NCBI GenBank assembly: GCA_946406435.1
Contig: CAMJKP010000001.1
Location: 62,001-126,000, forward strand
DNA: 64,000 bases
Origin: an uncultured Prevotellaceae bacterium
GTDB lineage: Bacteria; Bacteroidota; Bacteroidia; Bacteroidales; Bacteroidaceae
Direction: 5' to 3'
Part shown: positions 18,967 to 26,883 of the stretch, in pieces
How the letters are laid out: each line of letters starts with the position of its first letter
Numbering within the stretch: the stretch's first letter is position 1
The notes under the pieces: generated by a model
The model's input: the letters and a program-made list of their open reading frames with translations, nothing else
What the model was told of the DNA's origin: nothing
Database searches by the model: none
Translations under genes and position numbers: made by a program

Positions 18967-20503
18967 TTTTTTTGACTCTATTTACCAAAATAATAACTTT
19001 ATTCAAAAAAAATTGTCTTTCGTTAGAAGTTATCCCCAACCAAAAAGAAAATATTAAAGTGGCCAATACACTAATTATACAAATAATTAGGAATGAAATA
19101 ATTCCATTATCTAAAGAAACACTCATATAGACAGGCAATAAAGGACTAATAATAACGACCGGTAACACTTTCAATAAAACATTACGGATAAAACTTTTTA
19201 CCGGGAAATCTATGCTGCGCTTAAGCATATACATTCGAGCAAATAAATCAATAAATTCAATAATTAAACCTGCAACAAGAGCATATTGAGGCTCCAATCC
19301 TAACTTTAACAATATATAAGCGAATGGCAATGTCATCAAAGAAATACTACCCACAACTATCTGATAGTCTCTAACTTTACCAGACGCATGCATAGCAGTT
19401 ATAAGCGTTCCAGACAAAGAACTTATTATGGCAGTTATAAGTACCAATCTCAAAAAAACAACGGTATAATCAGGCACATCCTTCAACCATAATTGTAATA
19501 TAATAGGCGCTTCAATTATTATAGGTAATGCCATTGTCAAAACCAAAAGAAACGAGAATCTACTTCCACGAAATACGATATTGTACATATTCTCTTTTTC
19601 TTCTGCTGCATATGACTTTACAATCTGAGGATTCATCGCAAGCTGAAAATTTGAGACGAATCCTTTTACTGCCCCTAGAACCTGATATGCAATACCTCTT
19701 GCAGCATTGACTGCTGCGCCAAAAAAAATATTTAGAAGTACATTTACCCCTTGCTCACGTAAAACACCAGCCAATGAACCGATAAGATTCCAACTCACAA
19801 AAGACAACATCTTATTTCTATTGTGTGGGGACATCTGCCAATTGCATCTGCATTCAGAGAATTTTATGGTACAATACCCCCCGTAGATTAAACTTATTGT
19901 AATCGTTACCATTGCTAGTAAAGCGGAATAAAGGATCAATGAATCAATAGAAGACAGGCACAGGAGATATAATATTAATAATTTTAATACAGCATCAATA
20001 ATACTTACATATGCAAAAGCAGTCATTTTCTCATATGCCACAATAGCAGCATTATATGGCACACAAATAACATTAACTATAAATGTGGCAACAGAAAACT
20101 GATAGACCCAATTAACGGCAGTATATCTTTCTTCCGGGAAATTCATTTGTGTATTTACGAACCATAATCCCAATGTCTCTGCTAATAATAGTATTATTAA
20201 AGCTAACACAATATGGATTATAACAGCTGTTGAAAACATCGTTTTTACATTTCCTTCTTCGCCTTTTCCTATTTCAAACGATATAAACCTTTGGGTTGCT
20301 GTAGTCATAGCACCGCTAATCATAGAAAACATTGTAACGAATCCACCTACAACATTGTATATTCCATAATCTACTGCACCTAATATAGCTAATACGACAC
20401 GTGATGCATATAAGGCAATAGCCATCGTAAAGAACATCCTTATATATAGCATTACTGTGTTTCTAGCTATACGTTTGTTATTTGATTGAGAATCCGAATT
20501 CAT
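18959..20503 (-). CDS. wzx: polysaccharide flippase (Wzx-like)
   Basis: This 514-residue membrane protein has about 12-14 hydrophobic segments and the MATE/polysaccharide transporter pattern, including GAVDYGIYNVVGGFVTMFS near 42-60 and TATQRFISFEIGKGEEGN near 67-84. It would move the lipid-linked locus B repeat unit across the inner membrane. It is the first capsule gene downstream of the accessory island; the nearest capsule gene upstream, manA, is about 7 kb away. Confidence 0.88.
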   Translation of the reverse strand: MNSDSQSNNKRIARNTVMLYIRMFFTMAIALYASRVVLAILGAVDYGIYNVVGGFVTMFSMISGAMTTATQRFISFEIGKGEEGNVKTMFSTAVIIHIVLALIILLLAETLGLWFVNTQMNFPEERYTAVNWVYQFSVATFIVNVICVPYNAAIVAYEKMTAFAYVSIIDAVLKLLILYLLCLSSIDSLILYSALLAMVTITISLIYGGYCTIKFSECRCNWQMSPHNRNKMLSFVSWNLIGSLAGVLREQGVNVLLNIFFGAAVNAARGIAYQVLGAVKGFVSNFQLAMNPQIVKSYAAEEKENMYNIVFRGSRFSFLLVLTMALPIIIEAPIILQLWLKDVPDYTVVFLRLVLITAIISSLSGTLITAMHASGKVRDYQIVVGSISLMTLPFAYILLKLGLEPQYALVAGLIIEFIDLFARMYMLKRSIDFPVKSFIRNVLLKVLPVVIISPLLPVYMSVSLDNGIISFLIICIISVLATLIFSFWLGITSNERQFFLNKVIILVNRVKKND

Positions 20504-20604
20504 TATTTATAAACGCACATTTACATCTAAATTCATCGAAACAATGTGCATAACATTTCTAGTTTTAATAATTTACTGTTTTTCTATCTATTTTCCAAAA
20601 ATTT

Positions 20605-20762
20605 CCCTGTTGACTTATAGCCTCCACAAATTCGAACTGCCGACCACACGCCCTCCCCAGACGCGTTCGCATACCAACGACATTCCTGTTTTTCTCTCCC
20701 TATTTCTGACACATTCTAGGAGATGAGAGATTTCTGATTTTTCCTTTTTTTATGTGAACGTG
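20605..20762 (-). repeat. tRNA-Pro-like dispersed repeat, copy 1
   Basis: The 363-base gap at 20504-20866 holds this repeat and nothing else I can identify. On the minus strand it contains a D-loop-like GTTGGTA, an anticodon-arm-like region and a T-loop TTCGAAT (20630-20636), preceded by about 80 bases of shared non-tRNA sequence. The anticodon region carries a small insertion relative to copies 2 and 3. The acceptor ends do not pair, so it is not a functional tRNA. Confidence 0.75.
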
Positions 20763-20866
20763 ATTATCTGCAATTCCATACCGATAATGATTGTTTACGA
20801 CCACTATCTAATTTATGGTTCGTATAGGTATTATAGTTCATTAAATGATTTTTACCACACCATGGA

Positions 20867-21163
20867 TTAATATGATCTCCTTACTATCATCTTTGCAAGA
20901 TGCTTAATCATTTCATTCCACAAATCATTATCAACCTGTATCTTTTGAGCCTGCAATTCTTGATAAATCTGATTAATCCGTCTTACTTGATTCGCTTCAT
21001 TTTGTGTCAGGAATCCTTTTCTAGCGTATGATTGGATCAAGAACTGATATAACCCAGACACGTTCTGCATCATATTCCCCAATTGCATATCTTTCCCTGC
21101 TTTATCAAGCAGATTCCAACGAGAATACAACTCATCAAATTGTTCTATGATGTTATTTGCCAT
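20867..21163 (-). CDS. small protein of unknown function
   Basis: This 98-residue protein, mostly helical and rich in glutamine and asparagine, has no family I recognise. Its start (MANNIIEQFDELYSRW) and composition look like a real protein rather than a chance frame. It lies between two copies of the tRNA-like repeat, 242 bases downstream of the DprA-like gene. It could be a third component of that operon or an independent orphan; the sequence does not decide. Confidence 0.55.
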   Translation of the reverse strand: MANNIIEQFDELYSRWNLLDKAGKDMQLGNMMQNVSGLYQFLIQSYARKGFLTQNEANQVRRINQIYQELQAQKIQVDNDLWNEMIKHLAKMIVRRSY

Positions 21164-21220
21164 GGATGAAAAGAATAATGTATCAAGTTATTGTTTTTTT
21201 ACAGGTATTTGAGTATATTT

Positions 21221-21336
21221 ACACTCGAACTAGCGACCACACGCCCCCCAGACGTGTAACTTATCCAACGACATTCATCTTTTTCCTCACCCTATTTCTG
21301 ACACATATCAGGAGATTCGAGATTTCCGATTTTCCT
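21221..21336 (-). repeat. tRNA-Pro-like dispersed repeat, copy 2
   Basis: The T-loop-like TTCGAGT (21223-21229) and anticodon-loop-like CTGGGGG (21245-21251) are separated by 15 bases, as in canonical tRNAs. The D-loop region is degenerate. It is the shortest and most diverged copy and sits between the 98-residue gene and the DprA-like gene. Confidence 0.7.
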
Positions 21337-21367
21337 TGACTCTAATCACAAATCCATAATTTTTTTC

Positions 21368-21420
21368 TCAAACACAGATTGCACGAATAACACAGATATT
21401 TTCGCTTACGCTTGTATCAA
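21368..21420. repeat. ACACAGATT-type dispersed repeat, copy 1
   Basis: The sequence AACACAGATTGCACGAATAA followed by CGCTTACGCTT belongs to a dispersed Bacteroidota repeat also present at 25486-25600 and about 26700-26800. The stop codon and last residues of the DprA-like gene lie inside it. Confidence 0.65.
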
Positions 21421-22287
21421 TGCTTTTACATTCGCCCTGTTACTCTGTCGATTACGCCCAATAGCCATTGCTCCTTTCTCCAACAAAACCCTGTTACCCC
21501 ATGCAGACTCAGGATATTCAGAATACATCGGGACGAAAAGAGGCTTATTATTTTCAAGTGTTCGAAGTCCCGCATCTATACTACCGCCCTCCAAACCAGC
21601 CTCAACAACAACCATGCTATCACTGACTCCTATAATGGTATTGTTACGGTTCATCGCACGGCTCACGGACCATTTATCTTCAGGCAGATATTCACTAATA
21701 ACTAGCACACGTTTCCAGTCCCAAACTTCCTTCAATTCTTGTCGTACATAAAAAGAACTAATACCATTAGGCAATACGATTATGGTACTTCCACCAGATG
21801 CCAATGCTGTATAGTGGGCTTCTTTATCCACCCCCTGGGCATAACCACTGACAATGCTTAAACCAGGAATCCGCGTCAACTGTTCAACACAGTCTCGCGT
21901 CACCGCTAAACCTTTCTCTGAAACTTTACGTGAACCACTAAAACCAACAGTTTTCCCTCTAAGTAATTGTGTATTACCTACCATAGAAAGCACAGGAGGA
22001 GTGTTCATCTTCAAAAGACTTCTCAGAGTGGCAGGATAACTCTGATCAAGCACTGTGTTGAAATGCACATCATTACTTTTTACCTTCAAGCCATCCACCA
22101 TCACGTATTGTGCATGATACTCCATCTTCTGCTCCGGAGACAATACGGAAAGAAGCCAGTCTTCTAACGTCCACATAGCCCCAATCTGCTGCTTGTAGGT
22201 CGTCAATTCTTTATTGGTGCGAGTCACACCAATTCCCTTTACCTTCATAAAGGTATATATTGCTTGTACTTCACTTATCTCACACAT
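21406..22287 (-). CDS. DprA/Smf-like SLOG-domain protein
   Basis: The 293-residue protein has a DprA-type Rossmann (SLOG) fold: YPATLRSLL near 87, VGFSGSRKVSEKG near 115-127 (nucleotide-binding GSR loop), SGYAQGVDKEAHYTAL near 142-157, GGSTIIVLPNG near 160, and NRNNTIIGVSDSMVVVEAG near 213-231. Canonical DprA loads RecA onto transforming DNA. Here SGSLxTA is replaced by GGSIDAG, and the C-terminal winged helix is absent. It follows a phosphoribosyltransferase by 6 bases. That pairing, away from competence genes and inside a defence-like island, argues for a nucleotide-sensing or anti-phage role (inference). The C-terminal end lies in a dispersed repeat. Confidence 0.85.
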   Translation of the reverse strand: MCEISEVQAIYTFMKVKGIGVTRTNKELTTYKQQIGAMWTLEDWLLSVLSPEQKMEYHAQYVMVDGLKVKSNDVHFNTVLDQSYPATLRSLLKMNTPPVLSMVGNTQLLRGKTVGFSGSRKVSEKGLAVTRDCVEQLTRIPGLSIVSGYAQGVDKEAHYTALASGGSTIIVLPNGISSFYVRQELKEVWDWKRVLVISEYLPEDKWSVSRAMNRNNTIIGVSDSMVVVEAGLEGGSIDAGLRTLENNKPLFVPMYSEYPESAWGNRVLLEKGAMAIGRNRQSNRANVKALIQA

Positions 22288-22293
22288 GACTAT

Positions 22294-23151
22294 TCAATTA
22301 CCAAGTGATTTCACCAAAGCTACACCCAACACTCTACGAGCACCAGCCTCTTTCAGCTGCATCGCCACATATTGCATGGTTACGCCAGACTGGTACATAT
22401 CATCCAACAACAAGATGGTCTTATCCTTTAGGTCTGTACCTTCTGCAATATGAAATCCCCAAGACTGAATCATATCCAACTTCTCGTCGGCCGTCGCTAC
22501 ATTTTTTAGACTACCGCTCTTATTATCCCAACTTACAATCCCAGAAATATCAGTAAATGAGAATCCTTTCAGGCCTTTGATAATCTGCCGGATAAAAGGT
22601 TTACTACTTGGGACTGCACACACATAATCAGCATGTTTAAAGAACGGCAACTTCTCTAAACTATTTTGCATTTCTTTAGTCAAGGCCTCTAAATCCTCAG
22701 AAATATCTTTGTTTTCTTGTTGATATTTAACCTGATATTCATGTTCGCCAAGCTTTGTACGTTTCCCTGGTTCCATCTCATGCATTGACAAGGCAACAGA
22801 TAAGTCAAGAGTGTCGCGAAGAAAAACAATATCTTTGAACTGGTCAATATAATTGGCTATTTGGGTATATTCCTCTTCACTATGTATATTTCTATAAAAT
22901 GAATTACTATACTGAGATCGGAATAAGAACTTATTCATCCCCATACAATTACTAGCAATCGGCTCTATAGTATCATCAAAGGGGAGTACAATACGACCTA
23001 CGATATTAGAGGAGGAAGTTTTTCTGAGCGAATTCGCATGATGTGACGCAAAATTTATCCGTTTGGCATTTTCATCATCTATGAAATCTCGTATAACATC
23101 CAAATCCACTTCCTTTTTAGGTACATTCATAAACATCAAATCAGCAAACAT
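22294..23151 (-). CDS. ComF-like phosphoribosyltransferase
   Basis: This 285-residue protein carries a type I phosphoribosyltransferase domain in its C-terminal half. TILLLDDMYQSGVTM near 246-260 is the PRPP loop with its two aspartates, preceded by a ComF-like VCAVPSSKP near 181. The N-terminal 150 residues match nothing I recognise. It would bind PRPP and a base or nucleotide. The gene is 6 bases upstream of the DprA-like gene, forming a clear two-gene operon. Whether it makes, consumes or senses a nucleotide is unknown. Confidence 0.8.
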   Translation of the reverse strand: MFADLMFMNVPKKEVDLDVIRDFIDDENAKRINFASHHANSLRKTSSSNIVGRIVLPFDDTIEPIASNCMGMNKFLFRSQYSNSFYRNIHSEEEYTQIANYIDQFKDIVFLRDTLDLSVALSMHEMEPGKRTKLGEHEYQVKYQQENKDISEDLEALTKEMQNSLEKLPFFKHADYVCAVPSSKPFIRQIIKGLKGFSFTDISGIVSWDNKSGSLKNVATADEKLDMIQSWGFHIAEGTDLKDKTILLLDDMYQSGVTMQYVAMQLKEAGARRVLGVALVKSLGN

Positions 23152-23377
23152 ATCTCAATAATATTTACGTAAGTTCGACGAAAATACTTTAGAATAAAGT
23201 AAGTTGTCTGTCATTCATGCAATCCACAGGCTCAACTCTTATAGTTGAATTCTTGCAGAAGCAATATGAAGCAAAAGCTTCTAACGACATTATACATACC
23301 CAGCTAATCCCTAAGCTTTCAGATTCACTCAAAATGTATATAGGCTTATAAGCATCAAGAACTGATATAACTCCGTA

Positions 23378-23860
23378 TTAAACCTCAAACGATTCCACGA
23401 ATTTCAATGTTCCTATCACCCGAGGAGTGTGAAAAGACAATTGGTCGTAGGTCTTGTAGGCCTTTAGCTGCAGGATTGCGGCCTCGGCACTCAACACACC
23501 GCTCTCAAAGAGATTAACAGTTGTGAAGACCTTATCATTGGCTACTGGTCCCTGAACTAAATCATAATCGTGAGGTCTAGATTTGCGACAGTCGGTAACA
23601 AACAGGAGCCATGGTTCATCCGCGCCAGTGAAACGGCGAATATTCCAATCGGCATTATCAAGCAATGATTCATCAAATTCATAGACACTCACAACGGCAC
23701 GAGGTGCATATTCTCTCTCTTGCCTGATATGTGCCCAGCGCACGGCCTGTTCCTTGACGCTTGTCGTATAGAATCCTTTGCCGAAGTCGGCATTTGGTCG
23801 GCCAGGCCTTAAGGATGGCTTGCGTACCGCTACCGTTGATCCGTGATATAGTCTTATCAT
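23378..23860 (-). CDS. DUF3990 protein (ADP-ribosyltransferase-like)
   Basis: This 160-residue protein has the DUF3990 pattern: IRLYHGSTVAVRKPSL at the start, DFGKGFYTTSVKEQAVRWA near 26-44, and DLVQGPVANDKVF near 100. The H of YHGS and the GFYTT block resemble the NAD-binding core of ADP-ribosyltransferases, so a toxin activity is plausible but unproven. It overlaps its upstream partner, the DUF3791 gene, by 4 bases (ATGA type), the standard arrangement of this two-gene module. Confidence 0.8.
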   Translation of the reverse strand: MIRLYHGSTVAVRKPSLRPGRPNADFGKGFYTTSVKEQAVRWAHIRQEREYAPRAVVSVYEFDESLLDNADWNIRRFTGADEPWLLFVTDCRKSRPHDYDLVQGPVANDKVFTTVNLFESGVLSAEAAILQLKAYKTYDQLSFHTPRVIGTLKFVESFEV

Positions 23861-24336
23861 CTCTTTCTCCTATTAATAAAACGCTGGATATCATCCAACA
23901 CATACTCCAATCCCTGGGTATGGAGCAAATCATAGTTATCTATGACATATTTATCGGCACTTGACTCCTTGAATTTCACCCATGCACGCATACCGCTTAT
24001 CTGCTTGCGGATAGCGTAGTTCTCCAAACAGTAGGTGTAGAACTCGAACACCTCTTTGGGAATCTCCCGCTTTTGACGAACTCGCGACCGCTCAAATTCT
24101 TCATAGAGTGCCTCTGTGCTCAGATACCACCACTTGGCTTCCTCGTTGTACAACCGCTCATACATCGGATTTACATAGATGTACACCAACGCATCGTCCA
24201 ATGAAATCCGCTTCACCTTGGAGACATACTCCGCCAAATGAGAGATCTTGATTGGAATTATGTTGTTTTCGCATCTTCCCATGAAAAGAGTTTTTTTTTG
24301 TTGTTTATGAAAGCTTTGGTGATTACTTAACTGCAT
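23857..24336 (-). CDS. DUF3791-containing protein (partner of DUF3990)
   Basis: The 159-residue protein has a C-terminal DUF3791-like domain: FEFYTYCLENYA near 93-104, then GMRAWVKFKESSADKYVIDNYDLLHTQG ending in YVLDDIQRFI. The N-terminal 70 residues (ISLDDALVYIYVNP, EEAKWWYLSTEALYEEFE) form a second small domain. By analogy with gene order in toxin-antitoxin modules it may be the antitoxin. The start at 24336 is directly next to a perfect 20-base palindrome; an internal ATG at 24282 is an alternative that would leave the palindrome in the leader. Confidence 0.75.
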   Translation of the reverse strand: MQLSNHQSFHKQQKKTLFMGRCENNIIPIKISHLAEYVSKVKRISLDDALVYIYVNPMYERLYNEEAKWWYLSTEALYEEFERSRVRQKREIPKEVFEFYTYCLENYAIRKQISGMRAWVKFKESSADKYVIDNYDLLHTQGLEYVLDDIQRFINRRKR

Positions 24337-24356
24337 CTTCGTTTATGTAAACGAAG
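24337..24356. promoter_or_regulatory. palindromic operator-like site upstream of the DUF3791-DUF3990 module
   Basis: CTTCGTTTATGTAAACGAAG is a perfect inverted repeat with 9-bp arms and a 2-base centre. It abuts the annotated start codon of the DUF3791 gene. A TATAAT-like stretch lies just upstream on the minus strand. Autoregulation by the module's own protein is an inference from position. Confidence 0.55.
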
Positions 24357-24520
24357 TGTATTATAGCATATCTAATTTTTCATAATACCAACGTGAGTTA
24401 GAGGAAAAATGGGATTTGTGGTCATTAGTATCTGGGGACAATTTGCCCCTATGTAGAGAGCTAATTCTGTTTTATTGAACTTTGCTTCGTTTTGAAAAAA
24501 CAAATGAGATGTTCATCTCA

Positions 24521-24913
24521 TTATACTACAGGTATCTGAAGTTCATTTAATCTCTTTATTGTTGCATCCTTCTCTTGCTCTATTCGTATAATAGACAATT
24601 GCTTTAAAAATTCTTTCCACAACGAATGTGCTGATATATGTTCAAAAATAAAGTCTACTAACTCTTTATCAAATTTTTCTATCTTTTCTATCGTACCTTT
24701 CTTCAGAATACCACTTTGGGCTCCGTCAGCAAGATTATTTACAATCTCTTCTACATCCTTTCCTTTTAAAAGTACTTTAAAATTTTCCAGTTCTGTTTTA
24801 TAATTCTCTGTTGCCTGTGGAAGCGACATATAGCTATCAACAAAAGATACAAATCTCCCGACAAACGCCACGAAGTTATCATGCAAATCTGCTAAGTATT
24901 GTTGCTGCTTCAT
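24521..24913 (-). CDS. hypothetical helical protein
   Basis: This 130-residue protein has no family I recognise. It is predicted to be almost entirely helical, with charged amphipathic stretches (FKVLLKGKDVEEIVNNLA, KIEKFDKELVDFIFEH), and starts MKQQQYLADLHDNFVAF. Neighbours are a manA-tail remnant upstream and the DUF3791 gene downstream. No signal peptide or membrane span is visible. Confidence 0.55.
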   Translation of the reverse strand: MKQQQYLADLHDNFVAFVGRFVSFVDSYMSLPQATENYKTELENFKVLLKGKDVEEIVNNLADGAQSGILKKGTIEKIEKFDKELVDFIFEHISAHSLWKEFLKQLSIIRIEQEKDATIKRLNELQIPVV

Positions 24914-24939
24914 ATACTTTTTCTTATACTTTGTCTCTG

Positions 24940-25005
24940 CTAATCCAAATGTAAGAAGTCAGAGATGATTTTTCCGATTGTCTTCTTGTTGTTGATGAAG
25001 GCTTT
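24940..25005 (-). pseudogene. 3' remnant sharing the manA C-terminal tail
   Basis: Read on the minus strand, this stretch encodes AFINNKKTIGKIISDF followed by LHLD and a stop. The 16 residues are identical to the C-terminal tail of the phosphomannose isomerase at 27729-29090, but the DNA differs at five codons, all silently. Nothing upstream continues the frame, because the tRNA-like repeat copy 3 begins here. It is the orphaned end of a former gene that diverged under coding constraint. Confidence 0.7.
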
Positions 25006-25157
25006 CCTGTTGAATTATAGTCTCCGCGAACTCGAACTGCCGACTACACGCCCCCCAGACGCGTACGCATACCAACGACATTTCTGTTTTTCTCACCCTA
25101 TTTCTGACACCTACTCAGAGATTCGAGATTCCCGATTTCCCATTTAATGGGAACGTG
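25005..25157 (-). repeat. tRNA-Pro-like dispersed repeat, copy 3
   Basis: This is the best-preserved copy. On the minus strand: GTTGGTA (25070-25076), 11 bases, CTGGGGG (25052-25058, a T33-GGG anticodon-loop pattern), 15 bases, TTCGAGT (25030-25036). The anticodon stem pairs; the acceptor stem does not. It joins directly to the manA-tail remnant at its 3' side. Confidence 0.75.
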
Positions 25158-25175
25158 GAATGCTATGATTGACAA

Positions 25176-25412
25176 CTAGAAAGTAAGATACTCGTCGAGT
25201 GCCTGCTTATCTGAGATTCCGGACTTGCAAATGCCACGAAGACCAAACAACGAATGATGATGCTTAACGGAAGATGCAGATTTTGGAATATTTACGCTTA
25301 CATAAAGGCTATTTACATATTCCTGTATCTTTTGTTCAAGCTCTTTTATCGATATCTGAGGTGCACCTGCAATCTGAGGCGTTTGGATGTTTATATTTAT
25401 TGGGGTTGGCAT
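25176..25412 (-). CDS. small conserved-looking protein of unknown function
   Basis: I start this gene at the internal ATG (MPTPININIQTPQIAG) rather than 22 codons earlier at 25478, because the upstream residues look like untranslated sequence; the product is 78 residues. It has a central helix ISIKELEQKIQEYVNSL and a C-terminal SLFGLRGICKSGISDKQALDEYLTF. Short Bacteroidota proteins with a similar ending are sometimes near toxin genes, but I cannot name a family. Confidence 0.5.
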   Translation of the reverse strand: MPTPININIQTPQIAGAPQISIKELEQKIQEYVNSLYVSVNIPKSASSVKHHHSLFGLRGICKSGISDKQALDEYLTF

Positions 25413-25485
25413 GGTGATATTATTTTGATTAACTAGGATTAAAGCGTATTTGTGATTTCTGTGGTTTAAATAACGCAACTATTAT

Positions 25486-25600
25486 TATTTGAACACAGAT
25501 TACACGGATTTAAGGGATATTACGCTTACGCTCGTGATGGGTATCTGTGAAATCTTGGATATCTGTGGTGATATTTTTTTCCTTGAACACAGATAGAACG
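25486..25600. repeat. ACACAGATT-type dispersed repeat, copy 2
   Basis: GAACACAGATTACACGGATT, the GCTTACGCTCG block, an inverted GATATCTGTG and a second GAACACAGAT unit fill most of the gap between the small gene and the Bro-N gene. It is the same family as at 21368 and 26700. Confidence 0.65.
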
Positions 25601-25707
25601 GATTAACTCAAATAATCGTGAACTCACTCTGGATATATAATTGATTGATGTATCGCTTATCGCATTACTATCGCTTTTGAATTGCAAGCATACATCACAT
25701 CAATTTT

Positions 25708-26589
25708 TCATTCATTATCGTCTATATCATCTGTAGGAAGGTATTCCCTACTGTCTGTAGGTGGAAGATAGTCGGATGCTTTTTCCTTTGATATGATGGA
25801 ATGTCCTATTTGTTCTTCAAGTTTCTTACGAGCATCACCTGCTATTTTTCCTCCTCTATGAGCAATCTCTGCACTTTGCTTAAAGCCTTTTGGATTACGT
25901 GCCTTACTTATCTCTGCGGTTGAGGCTTCAGCAAAGATGTTTAACGCCAACTCCATGTTGGTCATATTGTCACGAAGAGATTCCTTGTGAAGTCCTTTGA
26001 ATTTCTTGTATTGCTTTGTGGTCTTACCGCTCCATTCTTGTGTGATGATATCTGTCAAGGATGCATATTGTAATCCTTCCTTTACTCCTGCCCTATTCCA
26101 CTCATCAGTCAGAGCCTTGCGTATCTCAATGCTTTTTAGCCGTTGATTAATCCATTTGTCAGAGTATCCCAATCTTCGATAATCTGAATAGGCCTGTTCG
26201 AAATTCAGCTCTGGATCTTGCATCTGTTCAAGACGCTCTGCTGCAACCTGAGCCATCCATTGCTTAAAAGGTTCTGCTTTCTTTGATGGGATGGATTGGA
26301 TTATGCGAAATAGTTCCTGAGGAGTGGCAACATCGGTCAGACGTTTTTTCCCATCTTTTGCCGTTAATTTCAACTGGTGACAATTTGTCACCGGTTCAAA
26401 GCCTTCCTCTCTTAATCTCTGCTTGAGCTTGTTCCAATACTTTCGTGCTTTGTCATAATCGGGCTGATCTGTGAGCACACTACATACATCAACAATGGAG
26501 AAATACCATTCTTCCTTTTCCTCGTCCCAAACGCTACGAACCTTTTGTTCTTGAAATATCTTTATTTGCTCTTGCAGACTCATAGACAC
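25708..26589 (-). CDS. Bro-N domain protein (phage antirepressor-like)
   Basis: This 293-residue protein has an N-terminal BRO domain: KVRSVWDEEKEEWYFSIVDV near 16-35, ARKYWNKLKQRL near 48-59, and TPQELFRIIQSIPS near 89-102. A C-terminal part carries the EISKARNPKGFKQSAEIAHR segment common in Bacteroidota DinD/Bro-like proteins. Bro-N domains bind DNA and occur in phage antirepressors and stand-alone chromosomal genes. There are no phage structural genes nearby, so this is probably a domesticated or island-borne copy. Confidence 0.85.
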   Translation of the reverse strand: MSMSLQEQIKIFQEQKVRSVWDEEKEEWYFSIVDVCSVLTDQPDYDKARKYWNKLKQRLREEGFEPVTNCHQLKLTAKDGKKRLTDVATPQELFRIIQSIPSKKAEPFKQWMAQVAAERLEQMQDPELNFEQAYSDYRRLGYSDKWINQRLKSIEIRKALTDEWNRAGVKEGLQYASLTDIITQEWSGKTTKQYKKFKGLHKESLRDNMTNMELALNIFAEASTAEISKARNPKGFKQSAEIAHRGGKIAGDARKKLEEQIGHSIISKEKASDYLPPTDSREYLPTDDIDDNE

Positions 26590-26699
26590 CAGTATTGAGG
26601 TGGATATATATATAAAGAATGGTTCTTTAGCTCTTAAAGATTATTCCTATCGAAAAGATGCAATTTGCATTTTTTGCAATTTCCTTTCATTATTCTATC

Positions 26700-26840
26700 T
26701 CAACCACAGATTGCACAGATTAAAAGGGATTATCTCGCTTGCGCTTAGACCCTCTAAATCCCCCTGCATAGGGGGACTCTTACCTGTGGCATCCGTTTAT
26801 TCCGTGCTTCCGTTCTAAACTCTAACCTCTAACCACCGAC
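26700..26840. repeat. composite repeat tract: ACACAGATT, GGGGGA palindrome and CTCTAACC units
   Basis: Three repeat families lie end to end in this gap: AACCACAGATTGCACAGATT, a palindrome TCCCCCTGCATAGGGGGA near 26758-26775, and CTCTAACC units at 26812-26840. The same palindrome plus CTCTAACC combination is found inside the nucleotidyltransferase gene near 4.9 kb. Confidence 0.7.
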
Positions 26841-26847
26841 CTCTTGT

Positions 26848-26874
26848 CTCTAACGAAATCAATTCTGATGGAAA
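26848..26874. repeat. direct repeat of the manA 3' end (distal copy)
   Basis: This stretch matches 27718-27744, the last bases of manA plus its immediate downstream sequence, with two mismatches over about 27 bases. The two copies bracket the toxin-antitoxin module as direct repeats 870 bases apart. Confidence 0.65.
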
Positions 26875-26883
26875 ATGTTTACC

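Noticed and set aside
25030..25076. A functional tRNA-Pro gene
   Set aside because: The loops and spacing match, but the acceptor arms do not pair and the T stem has mismatches, so it is at most tRNA-derived.
20544..25147. Three 60-codon plus-strand frames (20544-20726, 21157-21339, 24965-25147) with related endings
   Set aside because: Their similarity comes entirely from the tRNA-like DNA repeat, they oppose the local gene direction, and copy 2 is read in a different register; they are not proteins.
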